Shown here: positions 53,472 through 62,233 of the stretch, piece by piece
Numbering within the stretch: the first letter of the stretch is position 1
Layout: every line of letters starts with the position of its first letter
NCBI RefSeq assembly: GCF_000430645.1
Contig: NZ_AUMK01000003.1
Location: 434,001 to 498,000 of the forward strand
Source: Aquimarina latercula DSM 2041
GTDB taxonomy: Bacteria > Bacteroidota > Bacteroidia > Flavobacteriales > Flavobacteriaceae
Reading direction: 5' to 3'
Length of the DNA: 64,000 bases
The notes under the pieces: generated by a model
Told to the model about the DNA's origin: nothing
Databases searched by the model: none
What the model saw: the letters and a program-made list of their open reading frames with translations, nothing else
Program-made: the position numbers and the translations under genes

Positions 53472-55997
53472 TTATTTCTTACTGATCTTAATAGTAGATA
53501 CATTAGTATCCCCATTTACTTTTATATAGTACAATCCTTGTGCTAGTGAACTTACATCCATGGTTTCTATATCATTAGAAATATGTTTTACAGATAATAC
53601 TTTCCCATTGATATCATATATACGGATTATAGAATTTGCTGCTCCTTTAATAGTTACAGTATTTATTACTGGATTTGGATATAAGATTACCTTGCTATCA
53701 TTAGAAACATCTGGAGCCTTAATATCATCAATAGGTGTAATTATCCATTGTAGATTTTGGCTAGTGTTTGATGCATCATAAAGCTGTATATTTTGTGCAT
53801 TGGCACCGTTAGAACCTCCATCAAGAGCGTATCCGGGTGCATTTCGTTTAATGAGTTTATACGCTCCGCCTCCAACTGATACTTTTTTCCAATGTTGATT
53901 TTGGTTATCTTGAGCACAACTCCATAGGTATACGTTCTGTCTGTTAGCACCTTGATTATTACCATCGATACAATAATCCGTCCCTATTTTTTGATAAGAA
54001 TAATAACCATTACCACGATCAATCTCAATCCATTGTTGGTTTACGTTGTTTTGATTGGCAGACCATAAATAAACATTTTGACCATCAGCTCCATCGCCCA
54101 TACCATCTACAGCAAAGCCTGTCGCATTTCGTTTTGTAATATGCACTATAGTACTAGAACCGTTATTATTAGGAGTTATCTCGGTTATAGAAAATGATTC
54201 CCAAGTTCCATCTAAACTAGAACTCATAAAACGAACTAAGCCGCTATTGTCGATTTGTAAACGTTGCCGTCCTGAAGGACCATCAGGAAGCGTTATAAAA
54301 TGTGTATTTGCACTAGTTCCTTGAGTAAAATTATAATAAGTATATGTTCCTGAATTAGTAGTTGCTTGCATATCTGCAAATTCTGAATTATCTGTTCGCA
54401 AACGTGGTTTAGTACCTCCACCTGCTCTTTGTATATGCCAAGATCCATTTCCTTTAGCAACAAATTTCCAGGCTACATCATCTCCTGTAGTTTGTGTAGA
54501 TGTAGTATATGCATCCTCACTAGATCCATTAGAAGCTAGTCGGAGCTCATGATATGGGTTATCTATATAATATGTTTTATTTGGATCAGGTGTAAAGGAA
54601 GAACTTGGTGGTTGAATGGTACCACAATCACTTAGCTGCGAGATATTATTATTAGAACCATTATTAATTACAAGTCCACAACTACTAACAGTATTGCCGG
54701 TAGCCCCAGATTCAAGAATAATAGTATATTCCGTTTCATTTACTATTGTTGAATTATCACCATACACTACTATTGCACGTTCTTCGTCTAAATCTAAAGG
54801 TCCTGGTATTCTATGAAAGATTATATTGTGGTCATTCCCTAAAATATCTGCTATATTATGTGGTCCAATAGCATTAGGAGAAGGCATAATTGTCATTTCA
54901 ATATTTTGACGAGAACGACTTAAACGAAAATCACTTAGGGGAGCATAAGTAAAATTACCACTTGACCCAATTATTGTTCCTCCTGCAGGCATATTATAAT
55001 TAGTTCCTCCAGAACCACAATCAATTGCTTGACTATTAGTTACTGTTGCACTAGAAGCTAAGTAGAGACGAATACCTCCTCTCATTTGTTTTACTGTACA
55101 ATTCTCGACGGTTACACTTCCTGTATTATTATAAGAACGAATTCCATCTTCAGAAAGAGGATATACATGATTCAAAGGAATATCATACGATTCTTCAAAA
55201 GGCAATCTCCAAGAACCATCACCTGTTGGAAACTTATAATCTGTTATATAAGGTAAATCATAGGTTTCCGTATCATTATATATATCGTTACTTAAACGCA
55301 TTCTCCCTTCTATATAACAATTTTTAATTGTTGTTTCTGAAGCTCCACTTTGCATAAAAATACCATGTCCAAAAGCATAATGATACATTGTGATTCCATC
55401 CAGGGTATTTCCAATTCCACCACCATCACTTCCTGTAATTAAAATTCCACAACGCTTGCTCAAACCAAAGGTGTTTTGGGAACCAATACCATATTGACTT
55501 CCGTAGCCATAAGGAAAAGACCCTTTTACAATCATTTCAAGACCTTCTACTAAATTCTGGTTTCCCGTAATTGACACAATAGGATCACCTCTTAACCCAT
55601 ATGCCAGATTATCTCGATCATTATTATAAGCACTAAAATCAGTAACTTCTTCTAAACCATTTCTATAAAAATCTTCAATCGCTCCATTACGTAACACATT
55701 ATTATCACCAGAAATAATAAAATATACCTCCCTAATAGACCCCACCAAGGTATTAATACGTGCTCCAGTCATATCTATAGTATTACCGGATCCTGTACAA
55801 TTAATAACTCTAGAATTGCTGGGTAAATCCTCTAGATAGTAATCACCTGATTCTAAAATTATGTTTTGATTACTATTCTGTACCGCTTCACGAAATTCAA
55901 CCAATGAACTAACAATAGTTTGGGCATTTACTAAAGCATAATTAAAAAACAATAGTATTACTACCATTAGTTTACTTATCCTATTTTTAATAATCAT
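53472..55997 (-). CDS. Right-handed beta-helix protein + carbohydrate-binding modules + RICIN + T9SS (copy 1)
   Basis: An 841-aa exported protein. The N-terminal ~450 residues form a right-handed parallel beta-helix (repeats of TIKNCYIEGRMRL, SVTVENCTVKQMRGGI) of the kind in polysaccharide lyases (PL6/chondroitinase-like); the exact family is not recognised. A ~125-residue module follows (DPNKTYYIDNPYHELRL to SLDGTWESFSITE), then RICIN/CBM13 (~615-745) and a T9SS tail (LYPNPVINTVTI). It is 30 bp from its paralogue upstream. It probably attacks a marine polysaccharide; the substrate is unknown. Confidence 0.85.
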   Translation of the reverse strand: MIIKNRISKLMVVILLFFNYALVNAQTIVSSLVEFREAVQNSNQNIILESGDYYLEDLPSNSRVINCTGSGNTIDMTGARINTLVGSIREVYFIISGDNNVLRNGAIEDFYRNGLEEVTDFSAYNNDRDNLAYGLRGDPIVSITGNQNLVEGLEMIVKGSFPYGYGSQYGIGSQNTFGLSKRCGILITGSDGGGIGNTLDGITMYHYAFGHGIFMQSGASETTIKNCYIEGRMRLSNDIYNDTETYDLPYITDYKFPTGDGSWRLPFEESYDIPLNHVYPLSEDGIRSYNNTGSVTVENCTVKQMRGGIRLYLASSATVTNSQAIDCGSGGTNYNMPAGGTIIGSSGNFTYAPLSDFRLSRSRQNIEMTIMPSPNAIGPHNIADILGNDHNIIFHRIPGPLDLDEERAIVVYGDNSTIVNETEYTIILESGATGNTVSSCGLVINNGSNNNISQLSDCGTIQPPSSSFTPDPNKTYYIDNPYHELRLASNGSSEDAYTTSTQTTGDDVAWKFVAKGNGSWHIQRAGGGTKPRLRTDNSEFADMQATTNSGTYTYYNFTQGTSANTHFITLPDGPSGRQRLQIDNSGLVRFMSSSLDGTWESFSITEITPNNNGSSTIVHITKRNATGFAVDGMGDGADGQNVYLWSANQNNVNQQWIEIDRGNGYYSYQKIGTDYCIDGNNQGANRQNVYLWSCAQDNQNQHWKKVSVGGGAYKLIKRNAPGYALDGGSNGANAQNIQLYDASNTSQNLQWIITPIDDIKAPDVSNDSKVILYPNPVINTVTIKGAANSIIRIYDINGKVLSVKHISNDIETMDVSSLAQGLYYIKVNGDTNVSTIKISKK
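53480..54600 (-). repeat. Shared C-terminal module block (copy 1) of the beta-helix paralogues
   Basis: The stretch coding the ~125-residue module, RICIN domain and T9SS tail closely resembles 56030-57155. For example, 'caatctcaatccattgttg' and 'ggtgtaattatccattgtag' occur in both. The third enzyme (50712) shares only the RICIN and tail parts. Coordinates are approximate. Confidence 0.7.
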
Positions 55998-56026
55998 CTT
56001 TTTTATTTTTTATATCATCTACTTGT

Positions 56027-58537
56027 TTACTTTTTCACAATTTTTATCGTAGAAAAGCTTCGCAAACCGTTCACCTTAGCATAATACAAGCCAGAAGAAA
56101 GAAAACTTAGATCTATAGTTTCATTATTATTAGAAACATATTTTGACCATATTTCTTTTCCATTCATATCATATACTCTAATGAGTGAATTATCAGCACC
56201 TTCAATAGTTACAGTACTTACTACAGGATTTGGATACATGAATACTGCATTATCTTCGGAAATCTCTGGAGCCTTGATATCATCAATAGGTGTAATTATC
56301 CATTGTAGATTTTGGCTAGTGCTTGAAGCATCATAAAGCTGTATATTTTGGGCATTTGCTCCATTAGAACCACCATCAAGAGCATATCCAGATGCATTTC
56401 GTTTGATGAGCTTATAAGCACCTCCTCCAACTGATATTTTTTTCCAATGTTGGTTTTGATTATTCAGTGAACATTCCCACAAATACACATTTTGTCGATC
56501 AGCTCCACCGCCATTTCCATCTATACAATAGTTAGTTCCCATCTTTTGGTAGGAATAATAGCCATTACCACGATCAATCTCAATCCATTGTTGATTTACA
56601 TTATTTTGATTGGCAGACCATAAATACACATTCTGTCCGTTGTTTCCATCACCCATACCGTCTATGGCAAAGCCTGTCGCATTACGTTTTATAATATGCA
56701 CTATAGTGCTAAATTCATTGTTATTGGTACTTACCTCAGTTATAGAAAATGATTCCCAAGTTCCATTTAAGCTAGAACTCATGAAACGAACTAAGCCTTC
56801 ACTATTAACCTGCAAACGTTTTCTTCCTGAAGGGGCATCTGGTAATGTTAAAAAGTGAGTACCAGAACTAGTCCCTTGTGTAAAGTTGTAATAAGTATAT
56901 GTTCCAGAATAACTAGTCTCTTGCATATCAGCAAATTCTGAATTGTCTGTTCGTAAACGTGGTTTAGCACCGCCAGCAGCTCTTTGTATATGCCAAAATC
57001 CATTGCCTTTGTCTACAAATTTCCAAGCTACATTATCTCCTGTAGTGGTCGTCGAAGTAGTATAAGGATCTTCGCTAGATCCGTTAGACGCTAAACGGAG
57101 ATTGTGTACTGGAGAATCTATGTAATATGTTTTATTTGGGTCTGGAGTAAATGATGTTTGGGTTTCACAATCATTTGTATTAGTTACACTATTATTGGAA
57201 CCATTATCTGTTACCAAACCACAAGTTTCTATAGAAGAACCCGTACTACCAGATGCAATTACTATTGGATGCTTAGTATTATTAATAACCTTATTATCCT
57301 TGCCATTATGGGTACTTTGATAATCTAAATTTCCATTTTTGAAGCGAACTCCATCAAGTGTTCCACCAATTTGAATTCTATAATCTGAAGGAAGATTCGG
57401 ATCGCCACCGGTTAAGGTTAAACTTGAATTATCCATTCCAATAAAAGCAATACATTTTTGACCATTATAATAAGGATCTACGGCTGGTATAATTTCAATA
57501 TCAAGATCCCAGCTATCATTATCATAAGTACTTTTAAAAGCATGACCATGAGAAACATCCGCTTTACAATTGATAGCAGTACCACTCCCTAAACCAAATC
57601 CTTGCTCACAACCAATAGCAGTACAATTTTCTGCAAGTACAGTTCCAGAAGCATGTGCTAGCACTACCCCTGTTCTCATATGTTTTATAATACAATTACG
57701 AACTGTAGGATTAGAAGTTCCTCTTTCAATTGTTTCTCCATTTATATAAGTTGTACCGGCATTATACGCCCTTATACCACCTTCTCCAGTACTCATCATA
57801 TATCCTGGAGGAAGTCTATATCCCCAAACAGTCATAAAATCCACATTATCTGCAGGAGAACCTGTACCTTCTTCTTTAAGCATATCATCAGTGGAACGCA
57901 TCTCCCCTTCTATGTAACAACCTTCAATAATTGGATTGCTGGCAGCTTGCATAAAAATTGCATGCCCATAAGATCTATGGATTAACGTACAATTTTTTAC
58001 ATGATTAGATTCTCCACGCACTAACAATGCCGAATGTTTACGATGACCGATAACTGGACCGCCACCTTTACCAAAAGCATCCCCATAACCATAGGGATAC
58101 GAACCTCGAACAGTCATATGAAACCCTTCTAATAAATTATCAGATCCATCCATAACTATTGTTTGCGCTCTCTTTCTTGGAGCATTATTCCCTACATTAA
58201 CTAACTTCAGGTTTCTTAGCGTATTATTATTTCCCAAAATCTGGAGTAAATTCACATCTACATTTCCAAAACTGCTTAATACTTCAGTGTCAATATTTAT
58301 AGTAACGTTGGTAAAATCATAGGCGCTGTTATTACCTTCAAAAAGTAAAAGCGGATTACTAAAATCTCCAGCAGCAACATCTGCTGCTGTAATAGAATAT
58401 GTTCCTGGGGCTAATTTTACGTTTGCATTACTATCATTTAAATAAGGTAATAATGCTTGTAACGAATTAACAGTAGTTTGGGAAACTAAATTCCCAATAT
58501 TAAAAATTAAAAGAATGAATAGTATTTTTTTCATCAT
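56027..58537 (-). CDS. Right-handed beta-helix protein + carbohydrate-binding modules + RICIN + T9SS (copy 2)
   Basis: An 836-aa exported protein, a paralogue of the next downstream gene. Signal peptide (ending LVSQ), beta-helix N-terminus (repeats such as NPIIEGCYIEGEMRSTDDM and NPTVRNCIIKHMRTGVVLA), then the same ~125-residue module (DPNKTYYIDSPVHNLRL), RICIN and T9SS tail (MYPNPVVSTVTIEG). The N-terminal helices differ more between copies than the C-terminal modules, so the substrates probably differ. Both share a G-H-x-I-F-M-Q motif (YGHAIFMQ versus FGHGIFMQ) and a YPYGYG loop. Confidence 0.85.
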   Translation of the reverse strand: MMKKILFILLIFNIGNLVSQTTVNSLQALLPYLNDSNANVKLAPGTYSITAADVAAGDFSNPLLLFEGNNSAYDFTNVTINIDTEVLSSFGNVDVNLLQILGNNNTLRNLKLVNVGNNAPRKRAQTIVMDGSDNLLEGFHMTVRGSYPYGYGDAFGKGGGPVIGHRKHSALLVRGESNHVKNCTLIHRSYGHAIFMQAASNPIIEGCYIEGEMRSTDDMLKEEGTGSPADNVDFMTVWGYRLPPGYMMSTGEGGIRAYNAGTTYINGETIERGTSNPTVRNCIIKHMRTGVVLAHASGTVLAENCTAIGCEQGFGLGSGTAINCKADVSHGHAFKSTYDNDSWDLDIEIIPAVDPYYNGQKCIAFIGMDNSSLTLTGGDPNLPSDYRIQIGGTLDGVRFKNGNLDYQSTHNGKDNKVINNTKHPIVIASGSTGSSIETCGLVTDNGSNNSVTNTNDCETQTSFTPDPNKTYYIDSPVHNLRLASNGSSEDPYTTSTTTTGDNVAWKFVDKGNGFWHIQRAAGGAKPRLRTDNSEFADMQETSYSGTYTYYNFTQGTSSGTHFLTLPDAPSGRKRLQVNSEGLVRFMSSSLNGTWESFSITEVSTNNNEFSTIVHIIKRNATGFAIDGMGDGNNGQNVYLWSANQNNVNQQWIEIDRGNGYYSYQKMGTNYCIDGNGGGADRQNVYLWECSLNNQNQHWKKISVGGGAYKLIKRNASGYALDGGSNGANAQNIQLYDASSTSQNLQWIITPIDDIKAPEISEDNAVFMYPNPVVSTVTIEGADNSLIRVYDMNGKEIWSKYVSNNNETIDLSFLSSGLYYAKVNGLRSFSTIKIVKK
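56030..57155 (-). repeat. Shared C-terminal module block (copy 2) of the beta-helix paralogues
   Basis: Counterpart of 53480-54600. The two blocks are in direct orientation about 2.5 kb apart, a likely substrate for recombination that could swap or delete N-terminal catalytic parts. Coordinates are approximate. Confidence 0.7.
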
Positions 58538-58592
58538 GATGGTTTATTAATAGGTTGTTTATAGGTCTAAGATTTTATGTATTAGTATGTAA

Positions 58593-59000
58593 TTAGATAT
58601 TGATAGTAATTTCCTTTATTCCTGCTTTATCCATCCTAGGAATGTTTATAACATTATATGTCTTGATAGAATTGAATCTAATGCTTGTAGATCTTTTAAT
58701 AGGATTATGTACATAATTATACCCACTAACATTTAGATATGAAGCGGTTATACTTTTGATTGTTAATTTATCCCCATCAACTAATTGATATGGTACCTTA
58801 TAATGCCGAAGTGTATTGTCCAAATAATCAGGTCGAGTTGCGTTATAAGTATCATTACCGGTGTTCTTTGTAAAGGTAGAATTGCTAAAAACGGAATATT
58901 CCGTTACAAACAGTGATTCCTTATAAATTACGTGTACAGAGGTTATCTGAAATAGTAATACAGTTAACACCAAAAGAATTGGTCGTAGCTGGAGTTGCAT
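58593..59000 (-). CDS. Hypothetical exported protein preceding the beta-helix operon
   Basis: A 135-aa protein with signal peptide (LLVLTVLLFQITSVHV). The remainder is polar, beta-rich and without known motif. It lies 55 bp upstream of the first beta-helix gene and may lead the four-gene minus-strand unit. The family is unknown. Confidence 0.6.
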   Translation of the reverse strand: MQLQLRPILLVLTVLLFQITSVHVIYKESLFVTEYSVFSNSTFTKNTGNDTYNATRPDYLDNTLRHYKVPYQLVDGDKLTIKSITASYLNVSGYNYVHNPIKRSTSIRFNSIKTYNVINIPRMDKAGIKEITINI

Positions 59001-59490
59001 AAGAGTTACGTTAGTTTTTCAATCATATTATGCAACTTCTTCACCAATCTCCTATAATGCCCTATTACTAGTTGTATCTAGAAAACAAGATTAGAATGAT
59101 CACATATCTATTACTTATATCATTGTTTTTCAATAAAATATAAACTGGTCAACCAATTTCTAGGGTACTCAAATTTACGCTATCATTAGTAGTTACATTC
59201 TCTAAATAATTTTTCGCCCTAATTAAATGAGAATTCGTAAGTAGATCTCTATAATTCGCTTCAGATAATACTATAGGTTTGGTTCTTCACAAACTATATT
59301 CATAACGAAGCGCATTGCTTAATATATCTAAAAATTCATTAGTACATAACTCCTAAAAAAAGGATATACTTATTTTTTTGAAATGTAAGGTTGGGTAAGT
59401 CTATTTCAAATACGTATTAAAAACAAAGTACTAATACTAATAGCTTTAGTTCTTATTAATTAACCTGTTTGATAATAAAAGTAGTTTTAT
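59001..59490. other. Divergent control region, beta-helix operon versus di-haem peroxidase
   Basis: About 490 bp without an ORF. The only distinct element is the ECF-type promoter motif at 59389-59418, described separately. The minus-strand promoter for the beta-helix operon was not recognised. Confidence 0.5.
59389..59418 (+). promoter_or_regulatory. ECF-type promoter motif upstream of the di-haem peroxidase gene
   Basis: GGTTGGGTAA (59389-59398), 14 bases, then CGTATT (59413-59418). The same 10-mer with the same N14 spacing and CGTATA precedes fecR at 61247-61276. The GGGTAA/CGTATW halves are plausible -35/-10 elements for the adjacent ECF sigma factor. Transcription would start near 59425, about 65 nt before the gene. 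Confidence 0.65.
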
Positions 59491-60627
59491 ATGAAAAAAT
59501 ATATTCCATCCCTTTGTTTAGTATTAATAATTTCAATTTCATGTAGTACGGATGATTATACAGATATTCCAAGTACTTCTACAGAGTTTATAACACTAAA
59601 TTTACCAACATCACCTTTTAATTATGCTGATATTCCATTGCCTGATTTTTTCTTAAATAATGAATTACAAGTTGAGGATAATACTCCAAATAATAATGAG
59701 ATTACTGATCATGGTGCAACCCTAGGTAGGGTTCTTTTTTATGACAATAAACTATCTTTAAATAATACTATTTCCTGTGCATCGTGTCATATTCAAGAGA
59801 ATGGATTTTCTGATTCAAGACAGTTTAGTGTTGGTTTTGACGGTGGATTGACCGCTAGAAATTCCATGGGATTGTCTAACGCAAAATTTTATAATAATGG
59901 AAGGTTTTTTTGGGACGAAAGAGCTCCAACACTTGAAATACAGACATTAATGCCAATTCAGGATCTAGTAGAAATGGGTATGACCTTACCAGAATTAGAA
60001 ACAAAATTAGCCAATGAAGAATATTATACTGTTTTATTTAGAAATGCTTTTGGTGATGAAACCATTACCAGTGAGAGAATAGCATTAGCGTTATCTCAAT
60101 TTATACGTTCTATAGTTTCATACCAATCAAAATTTGACGATGGATTAGCGCAAAGTCAAAATATTAATAATGATTTTCCTAATTTTACAGACTCCGAAAA
60201 TAGAGGAAAAACTCTTTTCATGAGTAATCAAACAAGATGTTTTGATTGCCATGCTACTAATGTTTTTGTAGGAGATAATGCGAGAAATAATGGATTGGAT
60301 GCTACAATTACGGATCTTGGTGTTAGTGGGATAACAGGAAACAATAATGACCTAGGAGAATTTAAAGTTCCATCTCTAAGAAACATTGCATTAACAGCAC
60401 CTTACATGCACGATGGTCGATTTGGAACACTTGAACAGGTTATTGAACATTACAATAGCGGTATACAGAACAATCCGAATTTAGATAATAGATTAACCCA
60501 AGGAAACAATGTTCGTCGTTTAAATTTATCAGAAGCCGATAAACAAGCTTTAGTAGATTTTTTAAATACTTTAACTGATGAACAATTTATAAGGGATGAA
60601 AAATATGCTAATCCCTTTATTGACTAA
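59491..60627 (+). CDS. Di-haem cytochrome c peroxidase (CcpA/MauG family), lipoprotein
   Basis: A 378-aa lipoprotein (lipobox ISISC, Cys18). It has two c-type haem sites, CASCH (Cys96) and CFDCH (Cys250), and family segments GFDGGLTARNSMGLSNA, FFWDERAPTLEIQTLMPI and the C-terminal LTAPYMHDGRFGTLEQVIEHYNSG. The family reduces peroxide or, in MauG-like members, oxidises substrates. It carries the same ECF promoter motif as fecR, so it probably belongs to the regulon of the sigma factor that follows. Confidence 0.92.
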   Translation: MKKYIPSLCLVLIISISCSTDDYTDIPSTSTEFITLNLPTSPFNYADIPLPDFFLNNELQVEDNTPNNNEITDHGATLGRVLFYDNKLSLNNTISCASCHIQENGFSDSRQFSVGFDGGLTARNSMGLSNAKFYNNGRFFWDERAPTLEIQTLMPIQDLVEMGMTLPELETKLANEEYYTVLFRNAFGDETITSERIALALSQFIRSIVSYQSKFDDGLAQSQNINNDFPNFTDSENRGKTLFMSNQTRCFDCHATNVFVGDNARNNGLDATITDLGVSGITGNNNDLGEFKVPSLRNIALTAPYMHDGRFGTLEQVIEHYNSGIQNNPNLDNRLTQGNNVRRLNLSEADKQALVDFLNTLTDEQFIRDEKYANPFID

Positions 60628-60721
60628 AAATGAAATGTAAAATGATAGTATTTGATTGTTTTTATAAAATTAAATTCCTTTAACAATTTATTATATATTT
60701 ACCTATAATTAATTGAAAGCA

Positions 60722-61243
60722 ATGGACAAATCTTTCTCAGTTTGCGAGGAACAGGTATATAATACATTGTATAAAACTCATGCTGAAAGCCTTAGAAATC
60801 ATCTCTATTTTAAATTTGGAGATTTAGATCAGGCTGAGGATATTGTACAAGAATCATTTATTAAATTATGGGCTAAGTGTAAAACAATTATTTTTGAAAA
60901 AGCAGTTGGTTTTCTATATACTGTTTCTAAAAATTTATACATCGATTCTTTAAGATCTAAAAAAGTTGTTTTAAAATTTGAAAAAAATAGTGCCCCAGTA
61001 ATGGACAATGAAGACCCTTATTTTCATTTAAGAACTAAAGAATTTAGACAAAAGATAGAAGCTACCATTTCTGCTTTACCAGAAAAACAACGAGAAGCTT
61101 TTTTATTAAATAGAATCGAAAAACTTACTTTTAAAGAAATAGCGCTAAAATTAGAAATTAGTCAAACAGCAGTAGAAAAACGAATTTCTAAAGCGTTGGT
61201 TAAACTTAAAGAGATAACAGAGTTACAAAAACATAATATATAA
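60722..61243 (+). CDS. ECF sigma factor (FecI-like)
   Basis: A 173-aa protein; ATG 60722 is chosen over TTG 60713. Region 2 (DLDQAEDIVQESFIKLWAKC) and region 4 (TISALPEKQREAFLLNRIEK, LTFKEIALKLEISQTAVEKR) are intact, with no extra C-terminal domain. It is followed 63 bp later by fecR. The shared GGTTGGGTAA motif upstream of fecR and of the peroxidase gene suggests that it recognises those sites. Confidence 0.92.
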   Translation: MDKSFSVCEEQVYNTLYKTHAESLRNHLYFKFGDLDQAEDIVQESFIKLWAKCKTIIFEKAVGFLYTVSKNLYIDSLRSKKVVLKFEKNSAPVMDNEDPYFHLRTKEFRQKIEATISALPEKQREAFLLNRIEKLTFKEIALKLEISQTAVEKRISKALVKLKEITELQKHNI

Positions 61244-61246
61244 TCA

Positions 61247-61276
61247 GGTTGGGTAATTTAGAAATCGAAACGTATA
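61247..61276 (+). promoter_or_regulatory. ECF-type promoter motif upstream of fecR
   Basis: GGTTGGGTAA (61247-61256), N14, CGTATA (61271-61276), matching the element at 59389-59418. It starts 3 bp after the sigma stop codon and would give a transcript start near 61283, about 24 nt before the fecR start. Confidence 0.65.
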
Positions 61277-61306
61277 TAAAATGATTGTAATCAAAAATAT
61301 TTAAGC

Positions 61307-62230
61307 GTGGAAAACAAATTTACTAAAGACAATTTAATCGCTAGATGGTTAGATAATCGTTTAAATAAAGACGAAAAAGAAGAGCTTGATACGTCTGGAG
61401 AATTAGATGAATTAAAAGTAGTTTTAGATGATATTGATACTTGGAAAGTAAAAAAATTTGATACCGAAGCAGGCCTTGAAGACCTTAAAAAGCGTAAAAA
61501 ACTTGTCATCTCTCCTACTTCTGTGAAAGAGAATAAAACAAGTAAATGGCTTAGTATTGCCGCTAGTATAGCAATATTGATTACTGGAGGATATTTTTCT
61601 TGGAATTATCTATTTAATCAAACCACAACCATAAATACATTAGTTGCAAAATCAAAGACAATAGATCTCCCTGGTGGTTCACAAATTACCTTGGATGCAT
61701 TATCAACAGTATCCTATAATGAAAAAAAATGGACTGAGGATAGAACTGTATATTTAACAGGACAAGCTTTTTTTGATGTTGTAAAAGGAAGCTCTTTTAC
61801 GGTGATGACCAAAGTTGGAAGTATTAAAGTACTTGGAACCCAATTTAATGTAAATGCCACTAACAAAATATTTGAAGTTAAATGCTATGAAGGAAAAGTA
61901 AATGTTACCTATAAACAAGAACAAAAAATACTAATAAAAGGAGAATCTATATCCGCAAAAGAAAATAAATTATCTAGTAACTTTCATACTACAAAAAAAC
62001 CTGAGTGGATCGATGGCTATAGCAAATATAATCAAGTCGTTTTATCGGAAATTGTCATTGATCTAGAAAAGTACTACCAAACAAAAATAGAATTACCTGA
62101 AAAATATGAGAACTTACAATTTACAGGTACAATAACTCACAAAGATTTAAAAACTGCTTTAGAAACTTTATTTAGTTCAATGGAGATTGAATATAGTATA
62201 GATGATAATAATATCGTGCTAATAAAATAA
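61307..62230 (+). CDS. FecR-type anti-sigma factor
   Basis: A 307-aa protein starting at GTG 61307. Cytoplasmic N-terminus (~1-83), one TM helix (~84-106, LSIAASIAILITGGYFSWNY), then a periplasmic FecR domain (SKTIDLPGGSQITLDALSTV, FFDVVKGSSFTVMTKVGSIK, GTQFNVNATN) and a DUF4974-type C-terminus (YQTKIELPEKYENLQFTGTI). It senses the state of the neighbouring TonB receptor and controls the ECF sigma factor. Confidence 0.93.
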   Translation: MENKFTKDNLIARWLDNRLNKDEKEELDTSGELDELKVVLDDIDTWKVKKFDTEAGLEDLKKRKKLVISPTSVKENKTSKWLSIAASIAILITGGYFSWNYLFNQTTTINTLVAKSKTIDLPGGSQITLDALSTVSYNEKKWTEDRTVYLTGQAFFDVVKGSSFTVMTKVGSIKVLGTQFNVNATNKIFEVKCYEGKVNVTYKQEQKILIKGESISAKENKLSSNFHTTKKPEWIDGYSKYNQVVLSEIVIDLEKYYQTKIELPEKYENLQFTGTITHKDLKTALETLFSSMEIEYSIDDNNIVLIK

Positions 62231-62233
62231 TAT

